A stretch of 14,068 nucleotides of DNA from an uncultured Bdellovibrio sp. (lineage in GTDB: Bacteria > Bdellovibrionota > Bdellovibrionia > Bdellovibrionales > Bdellovibrionaceae). Position 1 is the stretch's first letter. Every line of letters starts with the position of its first letter. Made by a program: the position numbers and the translations under genes. The notes beneath the pieces were generated by a model. That model had not been told where the DNA came from, ran no database searches, and saw nothing but the letters and a program-made list of their open reading frames with translations. Positions 1 through 7,235 of the stretch are shown here, piece by piece. The DNA lies in the NCBI RefSeq assembly GCF_946478835.1, contig NZ_CAMLDV010000085.1, positions 1 through 14,068 on the forward strand, read 5' to 3'.

Positions 1-1143
1 ACGACGTCCAACAAAGACTTCGCCCTTGGCCATATCACGAGGACCGACTTCCACACGCACAGGCACACCTTGCTTGATGTACTGCCATGCTTTTTCACCA
101 CCGCGCATATCGCGATCGTCGATTTTCACGCGCACGGAAGAGCCCACGTAGTTTTGTTGTTTCAAATCTTTCGCCAGCGCTTGAACATACTCAAGCACCT
201 GAGCTTTTTCTTCGTCATTGCGATAAATTGGAATAATCACAACATGCAAAGGCGCAATTCTTGGTGGAGCAATGAAACCATTGTCATCAGAGTGAGTCAT
301 GATCAAACCGCCGATCAAGCGAGTTGAAACACCCCAAGACGTGGTCCATGCAAACTCTTCTTTACCTTCAGCGCTGAGATATTTGATCTCTGAAGCTTTC
401 GCAAAGTTTTGACCCAAGAAGTGAGACGTTCCCGCTTGCAACGCTTTACGATCTTGCATCAATGCTTCAATCGTATAAGTGTCCACCGCTCCTGGGAATC
501 TTTCATCCGGCGTTTTCATACCTTTGATCACAGGCATCGCCATGTAGTTCTCGGCAAAGTCAGAATAAACATCCAACATTTGCAAAGTCTCTTCTTGCGC
601 TTCTTTCGCTGTCGCGTGAACGGTGTGACCTTCTTGCCAGAGGAATTCTGCTGTACGAAGGAACATGCGTGTGCGCATTTCCCATCTCATCACGTTACAC
701 CATTGGTTTACCAAGATTGGAAGATCACGGTATGACTTCACCCATTTTGCGAATTGGTGACCGATGATCGTTTCACTCGTTGGACGAATGATAAGTGGTT
801 CTTCAAGTTCGCCATCTGGAACAAGTTTGCCGTTGCCGTCACCTTTCAAACGGTGATGAGTCACAACTGCGCACTCTTTCGCGAAACCTTCAACGTGAGC
901 CGCTTCTTTTTCCAGGAAACTTAATGGGATCAACAAGGGGAAGTAAGCATTCACGTGGCCTGTGTCTTTGAACATGCGATCAAGAACGGCTTGCATATTT
1001 TCCCAAACAGCGTAACCCCAAGGCTTGATCACCATGCAACCGCGAACGGGAGAATTTTCCGCCATGTCGGCAGCGACGATGACTTGTTGGTACCACTCAG
1101 GATAATTTTGCGCACGCGTTGGCGTAATAGCTGTATCTGACAT
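1..1143 (-). CDS. proS: Prolyl-tRNA synthetase, archaeal/eukaryote-like class (3' end outside window)
   Basis: Charges tRNA-Pro with proline in the cytoplasm. The window holds the first 381 codons without a stop; the end lies beyond base 1. The N-terminal text ([20 protein letters not shown], then [12 protein letters not shown]) is typical of the short archaeal/eukaryote-like ProRS, not of the longer E. coli type with an editing insert. Class II features are visible: the motif 2 region with [20 protein letters not shown] around residues 150-170, and the motif 3 region ([20 protein letters not shown]) around residues 290-310. The start of the anticodon-binding domain ([11 protein letters not shown] onward) follows. 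Family members are about 480-500 aa, so roughly 110 residues are missing. ATG at 1143 is preceded by a purine-rich AGAAAGAG. It follows ntrX on the same strand after a 45-nt gap that contains a strong hairpin, so it may depend on read-through or on a promoter inside ntrX. Confidence 0.95.
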   Translation of the reverse strand, partial: MSDTAITPTRAQNYPEWYQQVIVAADMAENSPVRGCMVIKPWGYAVWENMQAVLDRMFKDTGHVNAYFPLLIPLSFLEKEAAHVEGFAKECAVVTHHRLKGDGNGKLVPDGELEEPLIIRPTSETIIGHQFAKWVKSYRDLPILVNQWCNVMRWEMRTRMFLRTAEFLWQEGHTVHATAKEAQEETLQMLDVYSDFAENYMAMPVIKGMKTPDERFPGAVDTYTIEALMQDRKALQAGTSHFLGQNFAKASEIKYLSAEGKEEFAWTTSWGVSTRLIGGLIMTHSDDNGFIAPPRIAPLHVVIIPIYRNDEEKAQVLEYVQALAKDLKQQNYVGSSVRVKIDDRDMRGGEKAWQYIKQGVPVRVEVGPRDMAKGEVFVGRR

Positions 1144-1161
1144 TTCTAGTCTCTTTCTGGG

Positions 1162-1184
1162 AAAAAGGTACCTGGTACCTTTTT
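1162..1184 (-). terminator. Symmetric hairpin with T-tracts on both strands between ntrX and proS
   Basis: Two perfect 11-nt arms, AAAAAGGTACC and GGTACCTTTTT, flank a single central base. Read as RNA this gives a stem of about 9 bp (5 A-U plus GGTA/TACC) with a 5-nt loop and a terminal U run. It lies 4 nt after the ntrX stop and 18 nt before the proS start. It looks like an intrinsic terminator for the ntrYX transcript. Because proS has almost no room for its own promoter behind it, termination may be partial or regulated. The sequence is nearly symmetric, so it would work in both directions. The function is inferred from structure only. Confidence 0.65.
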
Positions 1185-1188
1185 CATC

Positions 1189-2565
1189 TTAGTTGTCTTT
1201 TGTATCAATACCGTAGGCTTTGATCTTTCTATGAAGGTAACTTCTTTCAAGACCAATGACTTCCGCTGTTTTACTGATGTTTCCGTTGTTTTCAGAAATC
1301 TTGCGCAAAAGATATTCTTTTTCAAATTGCGCGCGGGCTTCTCTGAAAGTGGAAAGATCCTGCATCTCGACGGCTTTCTCATCGTCTTTATCGATAAGAC
1401 CCGCAAAACGCAGATCGTGCACATCCACGAACTCACTTGGAGTTAAAATATACACGCGTTCAATAAAGTTTTTTAGCTCTCTCACGTTCCCTGGCCATTG
1501 GTAGGAAATCATTTTCTCAATGGCTTTTTCCGAAAACGCTTTCTTCGGATATCCGCTTTCTCTGGAAACATTGTCAGAGAAGAAGGACACAAGCACCGGA
1601 ATATCTTCCATGTGCTCACGCAAAGCCGGCACGCGGAATGGAATCACGTTTAAGCGGTAATAAAGATCTTCACGGAAGCGGCCGTCTTTCACTTCTTTTT
1701 CAAGGTCTTTGGAAGACGCTGCAATCACGCGCACGTCGTTTTCAATCAGCTCATGACCACCGACGCGAGAGTATTTCTTTTCATCAAGGTAGCTCAAAAG
1801 TTTTGCTTGTGCGGCCATATTCATTTCGCAGATTTCAGCGATATAAAGAGTTCCGCCTTGAGCCAAATCAAGCTTTCCTTTTTTCACGCGATCCACACCC
1901 GGCATCGCACCTTTTTCAATTCCGAAGATTTCTGATTCTAAAAGATCTTCAGGAATTCCGCCGCAGTTGATTTCCACAAACGGACGGCTGGCACGCGCAC
2001 TCATGTAGTGAATATTTTGGGCGACAAGTTCTTTGCCTGTGCCCGCCTCTCCCTGGATTAAAACCCAAGAGTTCGTTGGCGCTACACGCGCGATGATTTG
2101 TTTTGTTTGCACAATCGACGGAGCTTCACCGATCAATGCGATCGACTTACGAAGTTTATTCAACAAAAGAACTTTTTCTTCTTTTTGTTGTTGGAAGCTT
2201 AGAATGTTCGTAATCGTGATCAGAATTTTATCCATCGACAAAGGCTTCTCGATAAAATCCCATGCGCCCAGTTTTGTCGACTTCACGGCCGTTTCAATCG
2301 TTCCGTGACCAGAGATCATAATGAACTCCAAATGCGGGAACTCTTTACGAGCCATCGTTAGAACTTCAATACCATCGTACTTGCCTGGCATCCAGATATC
2401 TTGGAAAACGATGTCGGGTTGGAAATCACGAATGGCTTGCAAGCCCGTTTCTCCGTCATGAGCAAAAGCCACTTGATAGCCCTCGTCTTTCAAAGACGCT
2501 GACAACACATCACGAATCGGAGCTTCGTCGTCGATAATAAGAATTTTAGTATTTAGAGCCGTCAT
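1189..2565 (-). CDS. ntrX: NtrX-like response regulator with degenerate sigma54-activator domain
   Basis: 458-aa response regulator. The receiver (1-120) is intact: acidic pair D12/D13, phosphoacceptor D56 (FQDIWMPG), S85 and K107. The AAA+ domain (about 145-380) has Walker A GEAGTGKE (172-179), arginine-finger text (GRFREDLYYRLNVIPF) and sensor 2 (YQWPGNVREL). The GAFTGA loop reads GAMPGV (219-224), and Walker B reads TLYIAE (239-244), with Ala for the usual Asp. The C-terminus is a Fis-type helix-turn-helix (NISKTAEVIGLERSYLHRKI) typical of NtrX. GAFTGA is the loop that contacts sigma54, so activation through sigma54 is doubtful; it may act as a phosphorylation-controlled repressor or with sigma70 (inference). 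ATG at 2565 was chosen over a longer frame to 2604 because AGAAAGG lies just upstream and the receiver begins right after it. ntrY ends 13 nt upstream, so the two are an operon. Confidence 0.9.
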   Translation of the reverse strand: MTALNTKILIIDDEAPIRDVLSASLKDEGYQVAFAHDGETGLQAIRDFQPDIVFQDIWMPGKYDGIEVLTMARKEFPHLEFIMISGHGTIETAVKSTKLGAWDFIEKPLSMDKILITITNILSFQQQKEEKVLLLNKLRKSIALIGEAPSIVQTKQIIARVAPTNSWVLIQGEAGTGKELVAQNIHYMSARASRPFVEINCGGIPEDLLESEIFGIEKGAMPGVDRVKKGKLDLAQGGTLYIAEICEMNMAAQAKLLSYLDEKKYSRVGGHELIENDVRVIAASSKDLEKEVKDGRFREDLYYRLNVIPFRVPALREHMEDIPVLVSFFSDNVSRESGYPKKAFSEKAIEKMISYQWPGNVRELKNFIERVYILTPSEFVDVHDLRFAGLIDKDDEKAVEMQDLSTFREARAQFEKEYLLRKISENNGNISKTAEVIGLERSYLHRKIKAYGIDTKDN

Positions 2566-2578
2566 CGGAACCTTCTTT

Positions 2579-4783
2579 CTATTCGCCAGCAGGTTTCCAC
2601 GCACCTACTTCATTGACAGGCATTTCGATCACCATCTTCACCCCTTTGGGTTCATTGGCTGTCGCTCGAATGAATCCATTATGGTCTTCAATGATCCTTT
2701 TCACAATGGCTAAGCCTAGCCCAGTTCCGCCTTCTTTTGTAGAGTAGTATGGCTCAAAAATGCGACTTCGATCTGCCGCAGGAATGCCTTCCCCGTTATC
2801 AGCCACCGTTAAACGCACGGTTTTGATGTCCTTGTCGTATCGAGTCACGATTTCCACTGTGGCCTGTGGCTCTTTTGCAACAGCCGAAACCGAATTATCG
2901 ACCAAATTCACAAGAACGCGCTTGATCTGATCCGGATCGAATTTGAAATCGGGAAGCTCTACGTCTTTCTTAAAATCAAAGCGAACTTGCGGATGCGCCT
3001 GACGATAAAGCCCGATGGATTCTTCAACAACACTGTTCAAATTTGCAACCACGGGACGCGCTTGTGGCAAACGAGCAAAGTTACTGAACTCGTTCACAAG
3101 ATTTTTAAGACCATCCACTTGTTTCACGATCATCGTCGTACATTCACTGAAGGCGGGATCTGTGATCGAAGCACCAAACTTTCTTTGCAAACGTTCCGCT
3201 GACAACTTAATCGGCGTCAGAGGATTTTTAATTTCATGCGCGATACGACGAGCCACTTCCGTCCAAGCTGCCGCTCTTTGCGCATTTGCAATCGGAGTCA
3301 AATCGTCGAACACCAAGATCTTACCCATCTCATGTCCCTTTTCATCCTTCAGAATGGAAAGAGTCATCAGAAGCGGCAACGCCTCACCTTGAATATTGAG
3401 ACGCAATTCTTTTTGAATACTTTCAATCTTGTGATCGATCATGGTCTTCTGTAATTCAGCAAAAGTTCTGAAGTACTCTAACGTCAAAAGATCACGGACC
3501 GATTTTCCTATGTATTTTTCAGCATCAATCTTTAGCAACTGAGCCGCATGACGATTGATCGTCGTGACCTGCCCCATTTCATCCACAGAGATCACACCGG
3601 CACTGACGTTCTTAAGAACGGTGTCCGTGTAGCGCGCATGTTGATCCAGTTCTTCCAATGTTTTTTCAAGAGTCACGGTCATGGAGTTAAAACTAGAAAT
3701 CAAATCGTTGATCTCTTCAGATCCGGCTTGAATTTGCAAAGGCGTATAGTCCCCGCCCGCAACTCGTCTTGTCGCACGCCCCAGTTGCACAATCGGAATG
3801 GAAAGTTGTTTCGCTAGATAGAATCCAAACCAAGTCGCCGCAAGCAAGATCACAAAGGTCATCAAGACCAGGATGTATAAGTAAATGGACTTTAGCGGAT
3901 ACTCGAGCGGATTGATATCGCGAAACTCATCATAGGCCGTCGAGATGTCATTCATTTTAGAAATAAGTGACAACGGCAAGAAGCTTGATACAACGACAGC
4001 GCCTTTTTCAGCCCCCTCTTGCACGGGCACAATCACGCGGACTAAATTTCCATCCCCGAATTGATGGATGATGCTGGCTTCCGCTTGAAGCTTGATTCCT
4101 TTTTGCAAGAATTCAAGCGACACCGCAGGAACCGTCGGAACTGTGTCGTCTTCGGCTGACACCACCGCACGCTTTCCAAAAAGCGATGGGTAGTATTCAA
4201 CCGCGTCTAAGCTAAATTCTTTTCTTAGATGATCAATTTTATTTTTAATCTCGTTTTGATTTTTCAAAGGACGAATCGCATCAGCAATCTGATGGGCGAA
4301 GTGATAGTTCTTTTTCTTCGCATTAAAATAATAAGCATTCGTGACTTCGATGGAGCTTTTTAAAACGCCGGCCATCTTTGCACTAAACCACTTATCAAAA
4401 CTCGAGTTGATATAAAACACCGAGATAATAAACATCAACACCGTCGGAACAAAACTGAAGGTCACAAAGGCTGCAATCAGTTTTGCTTTCAGACTGCTTC
4501 CGAAAACTCGGCCTTGTCTTTCCACGAAAACTTTCACGACATTGCGGAAGATCATGAAAAGCAAAAGCAAAAGCAGGATGATGTTAAAGTTTACGAGACC
4601 AAAGAAGAAGATACTATGAACAAACGGAAGCTGCTGGCTTGTCGCAAAAAGACGGATCTCGAACCAAGTAAGAAGACCAAAAAGAAACGACACCACAAGA
4701 ACCAATAAAATCTCGCGGCGTCGTTTTTTAAATTCCTGAGGACCAGGAGGAAGAAATTCGTCGTTTTGCGGTGTATTTTCCAT
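2579..4783 (-). CDS. ntrY: NtrY-like membrane sensor histidine kinase
   Basis: 734-aa sensor kinase, the likely phosphodonor for the adjacent NtrX-like regulator. Layout: two hydrophobic segments (about 25-48 and 55-80), a third (about 102-126), an extracytoplasmic region of roughly 170 residues, a fourth segment (about 299-325), HAMP (326-378), PAS (about 385-490), then HisKA and HATPase. The H-box VARRIAHEIKNPLTPIKLSA carries the phospho-His at about residue 516. The N-box (VLVNLVDNSVSA), G1 (DNGEGI) and G2 (GTGLGLAIVKRI) are intact, so the kinase should be active. Four N-terminal membrane helices plus HAMP and PAS is the usual NtrY plan; the signal is unknown. GTG at 4786 directly precedes ATG at 4783; ATG is preferred, with AGGG 4 nt before it. 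ribH ends 38 nt upstream on the same strand and no clear promoter is seen between, so co-transcription with the riboflavin genes is possible. Confidence 0.93.
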   Translation of the reverse strand: MENTPQNDEFLPPGPQEFKKRRREILLVLVVSFLFGLLTWFEIRLFATSQQLPFVHSIFFFGLVNFNIILLLLLLFMIFRNVVKVFVERQGRVFGSSLKAKLIAAFVTFSFVPTVLMFIISVFYINSSFDKWFSAKMAGVLKSSIEVTNAYYFNAKKKNYHFAHQIADAIRPLKNQNEIKNKIDHLRKEFSLDAVEYYPSLFGKRAVVSAEDDTVPTVPAVSLEFLQKGIKLQAEASIIHQFGDGNLVRVIVPVQEGAEKGAVVVSSFLPLSLISKMNDISTAYDEFRDINPLEYPLKSIYLYILVLMTFVILLAATWFGFYLAKQLSIPIVQLGRATRRVAGGDYTPLQIQAGSEEINDLISSFNSMTVTLEKTLEELDQHARYTDTVLKNVSAGVISVDEMGQVTTINRHAAQLLKIDAEKYIGKSVRDLLTLEYFRTFAELQKTMIDHKIESIQKELRLNIQGEALPLLMTLSILKDEKGHEMGKILVFDDLTPIANAQRAAAWTEVARRIAHEIKNPLTPIKLSAERLQRKFGASITDPAFSECTTMIVKQVDGLKNLVNEFSNFARLPQARPVVANLNSVVEESIGLYRQAHPQVRFDFKKDVELPDFKFDPDQIKRVLVNLVDNSVSAVAKEPQATVEIVTRYDKDIKTVRLTVADNGEGIPAADRSRIFEPYYSTKEGGTGLGLAIVKRIIEDHNGFIRATANEPKGVKMVIEMPVNEVGAWKPAGE

Positions 4784-4796
4784 CACACCCTATGCT

Positions 4797-4813
4797 AGTC
4801 CCAGAGAGGGACT
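4797..4813 (-). other. Short perfect hairpin between ribH and ntrY
   Basis: Arms AGTCCC and GGGACT form a 6-bp stem with a 5-nt loop in the 38-nt gap between the ribH stop and the ntrY start. No U run follows, so it is not a classic terminator. It sits just ahead of the weak ntrY ribosome binding site and could be an mRNA processing or stability element, or affect ntrY translation. The role is unproven. Confidence 0.4.
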
Positions 4814-4821
4814 CTCGACTA

Positions 4822-5361
4822 TTACTTTCTAGTTTTTTTCTTATTTTTCTGCGCTTTTGCTGCGGGCTTAGAAGCCTTTTTCGCGGACTTCGCAGGTTTT
4901 GCCTTGGCCATCATAGAAGCTGTTTTCAAAGCAGCCGGAATCTCGTTCGTCAAACCGATCATTTCCATCACGACTTGTGCGGCTTCCTCACCTTTATTGC
5001 CGTGTTTACCACCAGCTCTATCAAGGGCCTGCTCGTCGTTTTCCGTCGTCAAAACGCCAAAACCGATCGGCTTTTTATAGTCCAGCATCAAGCGAGTGAT
5101 ACCGTCCGTCACAGAGTTGCAAACGTAGTCATAGTGAGAAGTTTCACCACGAATCACCGCACCCAAAGCCACAACACCGTCGCAACCCGCATCCAAGAAA
5201 GCTTGGCAAGCTAGAGGCAATTCCACGGCGCCAGGAACAAGAGCTGCGAAGATCTCTACCCCGTCACAAGACTCTAGGTAATTGATCGCACCCTCTTCTA
5301 GTTTTTCAGTGATCTCGTTGTTAAAGCGTGCTGTGACAACACCCACTTTGATAGTTCCCAT
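4822..5361 (-). CDS. ribH: 6,7-dimethyl-8-ribityllumazine synthase with basic C-terminal tail
   Basis: Condenses 5-amino-6-ribitylaminouracil with 3,4-dihydroxy-2-butanone 4-phosphate to give the riboflavin precursor lumazine. The catalytic core is clear: the aromatic site near VTARFN (9-14), VPGAVELP (42-49), the phosphate/active-site segment GAVIRGETSHYDYVC with catalytic-type His76, and GVLTTEN (102-108). Core lumazine synthases are about 150-160 aa. This one is 179 aa because residues from about 151 onward form a Lys/Ala/Pro-rich tail (KAKPAKSAKKASKPAAKAQK and then KKKTR) resembling histone H1-like tails. The tail is in frame with an undisturbed stop, so it is not an obvious sequencing error. 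The ATG overlaps the stop of the upstream ribB gene by 1 nt (TAATG), implying translational coupling. The tail's function is unknown; nucleic-acid binding or surface decoration of the enzyme shell are guesses. Confidence 0.95.
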   Translation of the reverse strand: MGTIKVGVVTARFNNEITEKLEEGAINYLESCDGVEIFAALVPGAVELPLACQAFLDAGCDGVVALGAVIRGETSHYDYVCNSVTDGITRLMLDYKKPIGFGVLTTENDEQALDRAGGKHGNKGEEAAQVVMEMIGLTNEIPAALKTASMMAKAKPAKSAKKASKPAAKAQKNKKKTRK

Positions 5362-6491
5362 TACTTGTGCCCCTTTACATTTTCAATAGCGACAATTTCA
5401 ACAATCTCAATATCAAAAGCTTTTAAGCCGACTTTCTTTTCCGGTTTGTTCGTCAAAAGACGAACCTTGCGCGCGCCAATTTCTCGCAAAATTTGCGCAC
5501 CGATACCGTAATCTCTTTCATCCATTAGCGGCGTTGAAGGACGAACATCATCCATGCCCGCAAGAACTTGCAACTCTTGCGCAAGACCTTGTGTGCGGTT
5601 GTTTCCACGAAGCAATACGAAAGCACCGCTCGGTTGTTCATTGATAAGTTTAATGCTTTCAAGAACTGTGGAAGCTCCTCTTTGCAGAACCGCCATAAAA
5701 TCACGAGTGAAGTTATCCACGTGAACGCGCACCAAAGTTTCTTTTTCTGGAGTGATCTCGCCTTTTTGAATCACCAGGTGTTCAAGACCGTCTACGGTGC
5801 TTCTGAAAACGCGCGCTTTCATGTCTTTGCCGAATGAAGGAGGCAAATCCATGGAAGCGATTTCTTCCACCAAAGTTTCATTCGCCAAACGATAGGCGAT
5901 CAAATCCACGATTGTGCCGATTTTGATACTGTGTTTTTTTGCGAAGTCTTTAAGGTCATTCACACGAGCCATCGTGCCGTCTGGATTCATCACTTCGCAG
6001 ATCACCGCTGCAGGATTAAGACCCGCCAAGCGAGCCAAATCCACGCTGGCCTCCGTGTGACCGGCACGCTTCAACACGCCACCTTGTTGCGCACGAATCG
6101 GAAAGATATGACCAGGCATGTGAATGTCTGTAGGTTTTGCGTGAGGATTCGCCGCCACTTTCAAAGTGTGTGCACGATCCGCAGCAGAGATCCCTGTTGA
6201 GATTCCTTCCGCCGCTTCAATACTCACCGTGAAGGCTGTCTTGTTCGGCGCAAAGTTCATGTCATCACGAACCATCAGTGGCAATTGCAAGCGCTCAATT
6301 TGTTGAGCTGTCACAGTTAAGCACACGAGACCGCGCGCCTCTGTGATCATAAAGTTCACAGCCTGAGTTGTTACGTGATCTGTCGCAAGAATCAAATCAC
6401 CTTCGTTCTCACGATCTTCGTCATCAACCAGGATGACCATTTTTCCATTACGAATATCTTCGATGATTTCAGGGATGGTATTAAAAGACAT
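5361..6491 (-). CDS. ribB: 3,4-dihydroxy-2-butanone 4-phosphate synthase fused to a degenerate GTP cyclohydrolase II domain (RibBX-like)
   Basis: 376 aa. The N-terminal half (about 1-205) is an intact RibB domain that makes the four-carbon substrate for lumazine synthase from ribulose 5-phosphate. It has DDEDRENEGD (23-32), HMPGHIFPI (124-132), GHTEASVDLARLAG (144-157) and CEVMNPDGTMAR. The C-terminal half has the length and the ending of GTP cyclohydrolase II (PLMDERDYGIGAQILREIGA, then KVRLLTNKP). However, the zinc-binding stretch after LVRVH reads DNFTRDFMAVLQRGAS, with no cysteine in the entire domain. The usual LRQEGRGIG region reads LLRGNNRTQG. Established work on RibBX proteins describes such hybrids with only RibB activity, so GTP cyclohydrolase activity is predicted absent. 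ATG at 6491 has AGGAAAG upstream. ribE ends 2 nt before it, and ribH starts at its stop codon. Confidence 0.95.
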   Translation of the reverse strand: MSFNTIPEIIEDIRNGKMVILVDDEDRENEGDLILATDHVTTQAVNFMITEARGLVCLTVTAQQIERLQLPLMVRDDMNFAPNKTAFTVSIEAAEGISTGISAADRAHTLKVAANPHAKPTDIHMPGHIFPIRAQQGGVLKRAGHTEASVDLARLAGLNPAAVICEVMNPDGTMARVNDLKDFAKKHSIKIGTIVDLIAYRLANETLVEEIASMDLPPSFGKDMKARVFRSTVDGLEHLVIQKGEITPEKETLVRVHVDNFTRDFMAVLQRGASTVLESIKLINEQPSGAFVLLRGNNRTQGLAQELQVLAGMDDVRPSTPLMDERDYGIGAQILREIGARKVRLLTNKPEKKVGLKAFDIEIVEIVAIENVKGHK

Positions 6492-6493
6492 TT

Positions 6494-7093
6494 TTAATCT
6501 TTCCTAACTTCCAAAGAACGTTGAATCGCGCGAGCCATGTAGTCGGGCTCCACATTCACAACCGAACCGACTTTAAGATCGCCCAAGTTTGTGCGTTTCA
6601 ATGTTTCAGGAATCAAACACACAGACACCGTGTCGTTGTTAAGTTCGTTCACAGTGAGACTTACACCATTCAAAGTCACACTCCCCTTTTTCCAAACAAA
6701 AGGCAGAATGGTATTTTTCACTTTAACGTCGAGGAAAAATGATTCGCCCTCAAGAGAAGCGCGAGTCACAGTGCCCAGGCTGTCGACATGACCCGTGACA
6801 AGGTGACCGTGAATGCGATCACCAAAACGCAAGGATCTTTCAAGATTCATCTTCTTGCCAATCCAGCTCTGCGGATTCCATTCAAGAACCTTGATCGTCT
6901 CTGCCGCCAAAGCAAAGGTCATTTGCTCGCCATCAAAGGCTTCCACAGTCAGACAAACGCCGTCACAAGCGATGCTGTCGCCAAGTTTTATATCATTGAA
7001 TTCACTAGGTTTTTTAACTTTAATACGATACGCATTCGGAAGCTCTTGGGAGCTCACAATCGGCATCACAGATTCTACGATTCCAGAAAACAT
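6494..7093 (-). CDS. ribE: Riboflavin synthase, alpha chain
   Basis: Dismutates two 6,7-dimethyl-8-ribityllumazine molecules into riboflavin plus the pyrimidine that RibH reuses. At 199 aa it has the normal two tandem lumazine-binding barrels (about 1-95 and 96-190). The N-terminus MFSGIVE is diagnostic. The first barrel shows LGDSIACDGVCLTV; the second shows GHLVTGHVD and the matching GSVTLNGVSLTVNEL repeat. ATG at 7093 has GAGG 5 nt upstream. It is the first gene of the run ribE, ribB, ribH, so transcription probably starts in the 105-nt gap before it. No FMN riboswitch was recognised there, so riboflavin feedback at this operon is not evident. ribD and a working ribA are not in the window. 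Confidence 0.95.
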   Translation of the reverse strand: MFSGIVESVMPIVSSQELPNAYRIKVKKPSEFNDIKLGDSIACDGVCLTVEAFDGEQMTFALAAETIKVLEWNPQSWIGKKMNLERSLRFGDRIHGHLVTGHVDSLGTVTRASLEGESFFLDVKVKNTILPFVWKKGSVTLNGVSLTVNELNNDTVSVCLIPETLKRTNLGDLKVGSVVNVEPDYMARAIQRSLEVRKD

Positions 7094-7118
7094 AAAGGCC
7101 TCAAGCTTGAATGCCTGA

Positions 7119-7147
7119 AACCTACACTTTTGCCTCTATATTGGCAA
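7119..7147 (-). promoter_or_regulatory. Weak candidate sigma70 promoter for the ribE-led run
   Basis: On the minus strand, TTGCCA (7147-7142) lies 17 nt from TAGGTT (7124-7119), about 26 nt before the ribE start. The -35 matches 5 of 6 consensus bases and the -10 only 3 of 6. TTGCC also pairs with a GGCAA 8 nt downstream. Support is positional and weak. Confidence 0.25.
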
Positions 7148-7198
7148 GGAAAGGGCGCCATGTTTGCACATTGTTCTAGCCATGACGCCAGATCTAAT

Positions 7199-7235
7199 AA
7201 AAACCAGGTAGAGACCTTAGCCGCGGCCTGGTTTT
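7199..7235 (-). terminator. Intrinsic terminator overlapping the end of the 395-aa exported protein gene
   Basis: Arms 7200-7208 (aaaaccagg) and 7227-7235 (cctggtttt) are perfectly complementary over 9 bp with an 18-nt loop. On the minus strand they end in a run of five U. The stop codon of the 7217-8404 gene lies in the loop, so the upstream arm is coding. This separates that gene from the riboflavin run. Confidence 0.55.

Noticed and set aside
2566..2604. Longer N-terminus for the NtrX-like regulator
   Set aside because: The 13 extra residues overlap the ntrY end, are not receiver-like, and would place the good AGAAAGG ribosome site inside the coding region.
4771..5214. 147-codon plus-strand frame opposite ribH
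   Set aside because: Antisense shadow of the conserved ribH gene with no recognisable domain.
7094..7216. FMN riboswitch ahead of ribE
   Set aside because: Riboflavin operons often have one, but the 123-nt gap is too short for the usual element once the upstream terminator is removed, and none of the conserved FMN-element words was found on the minus strand.
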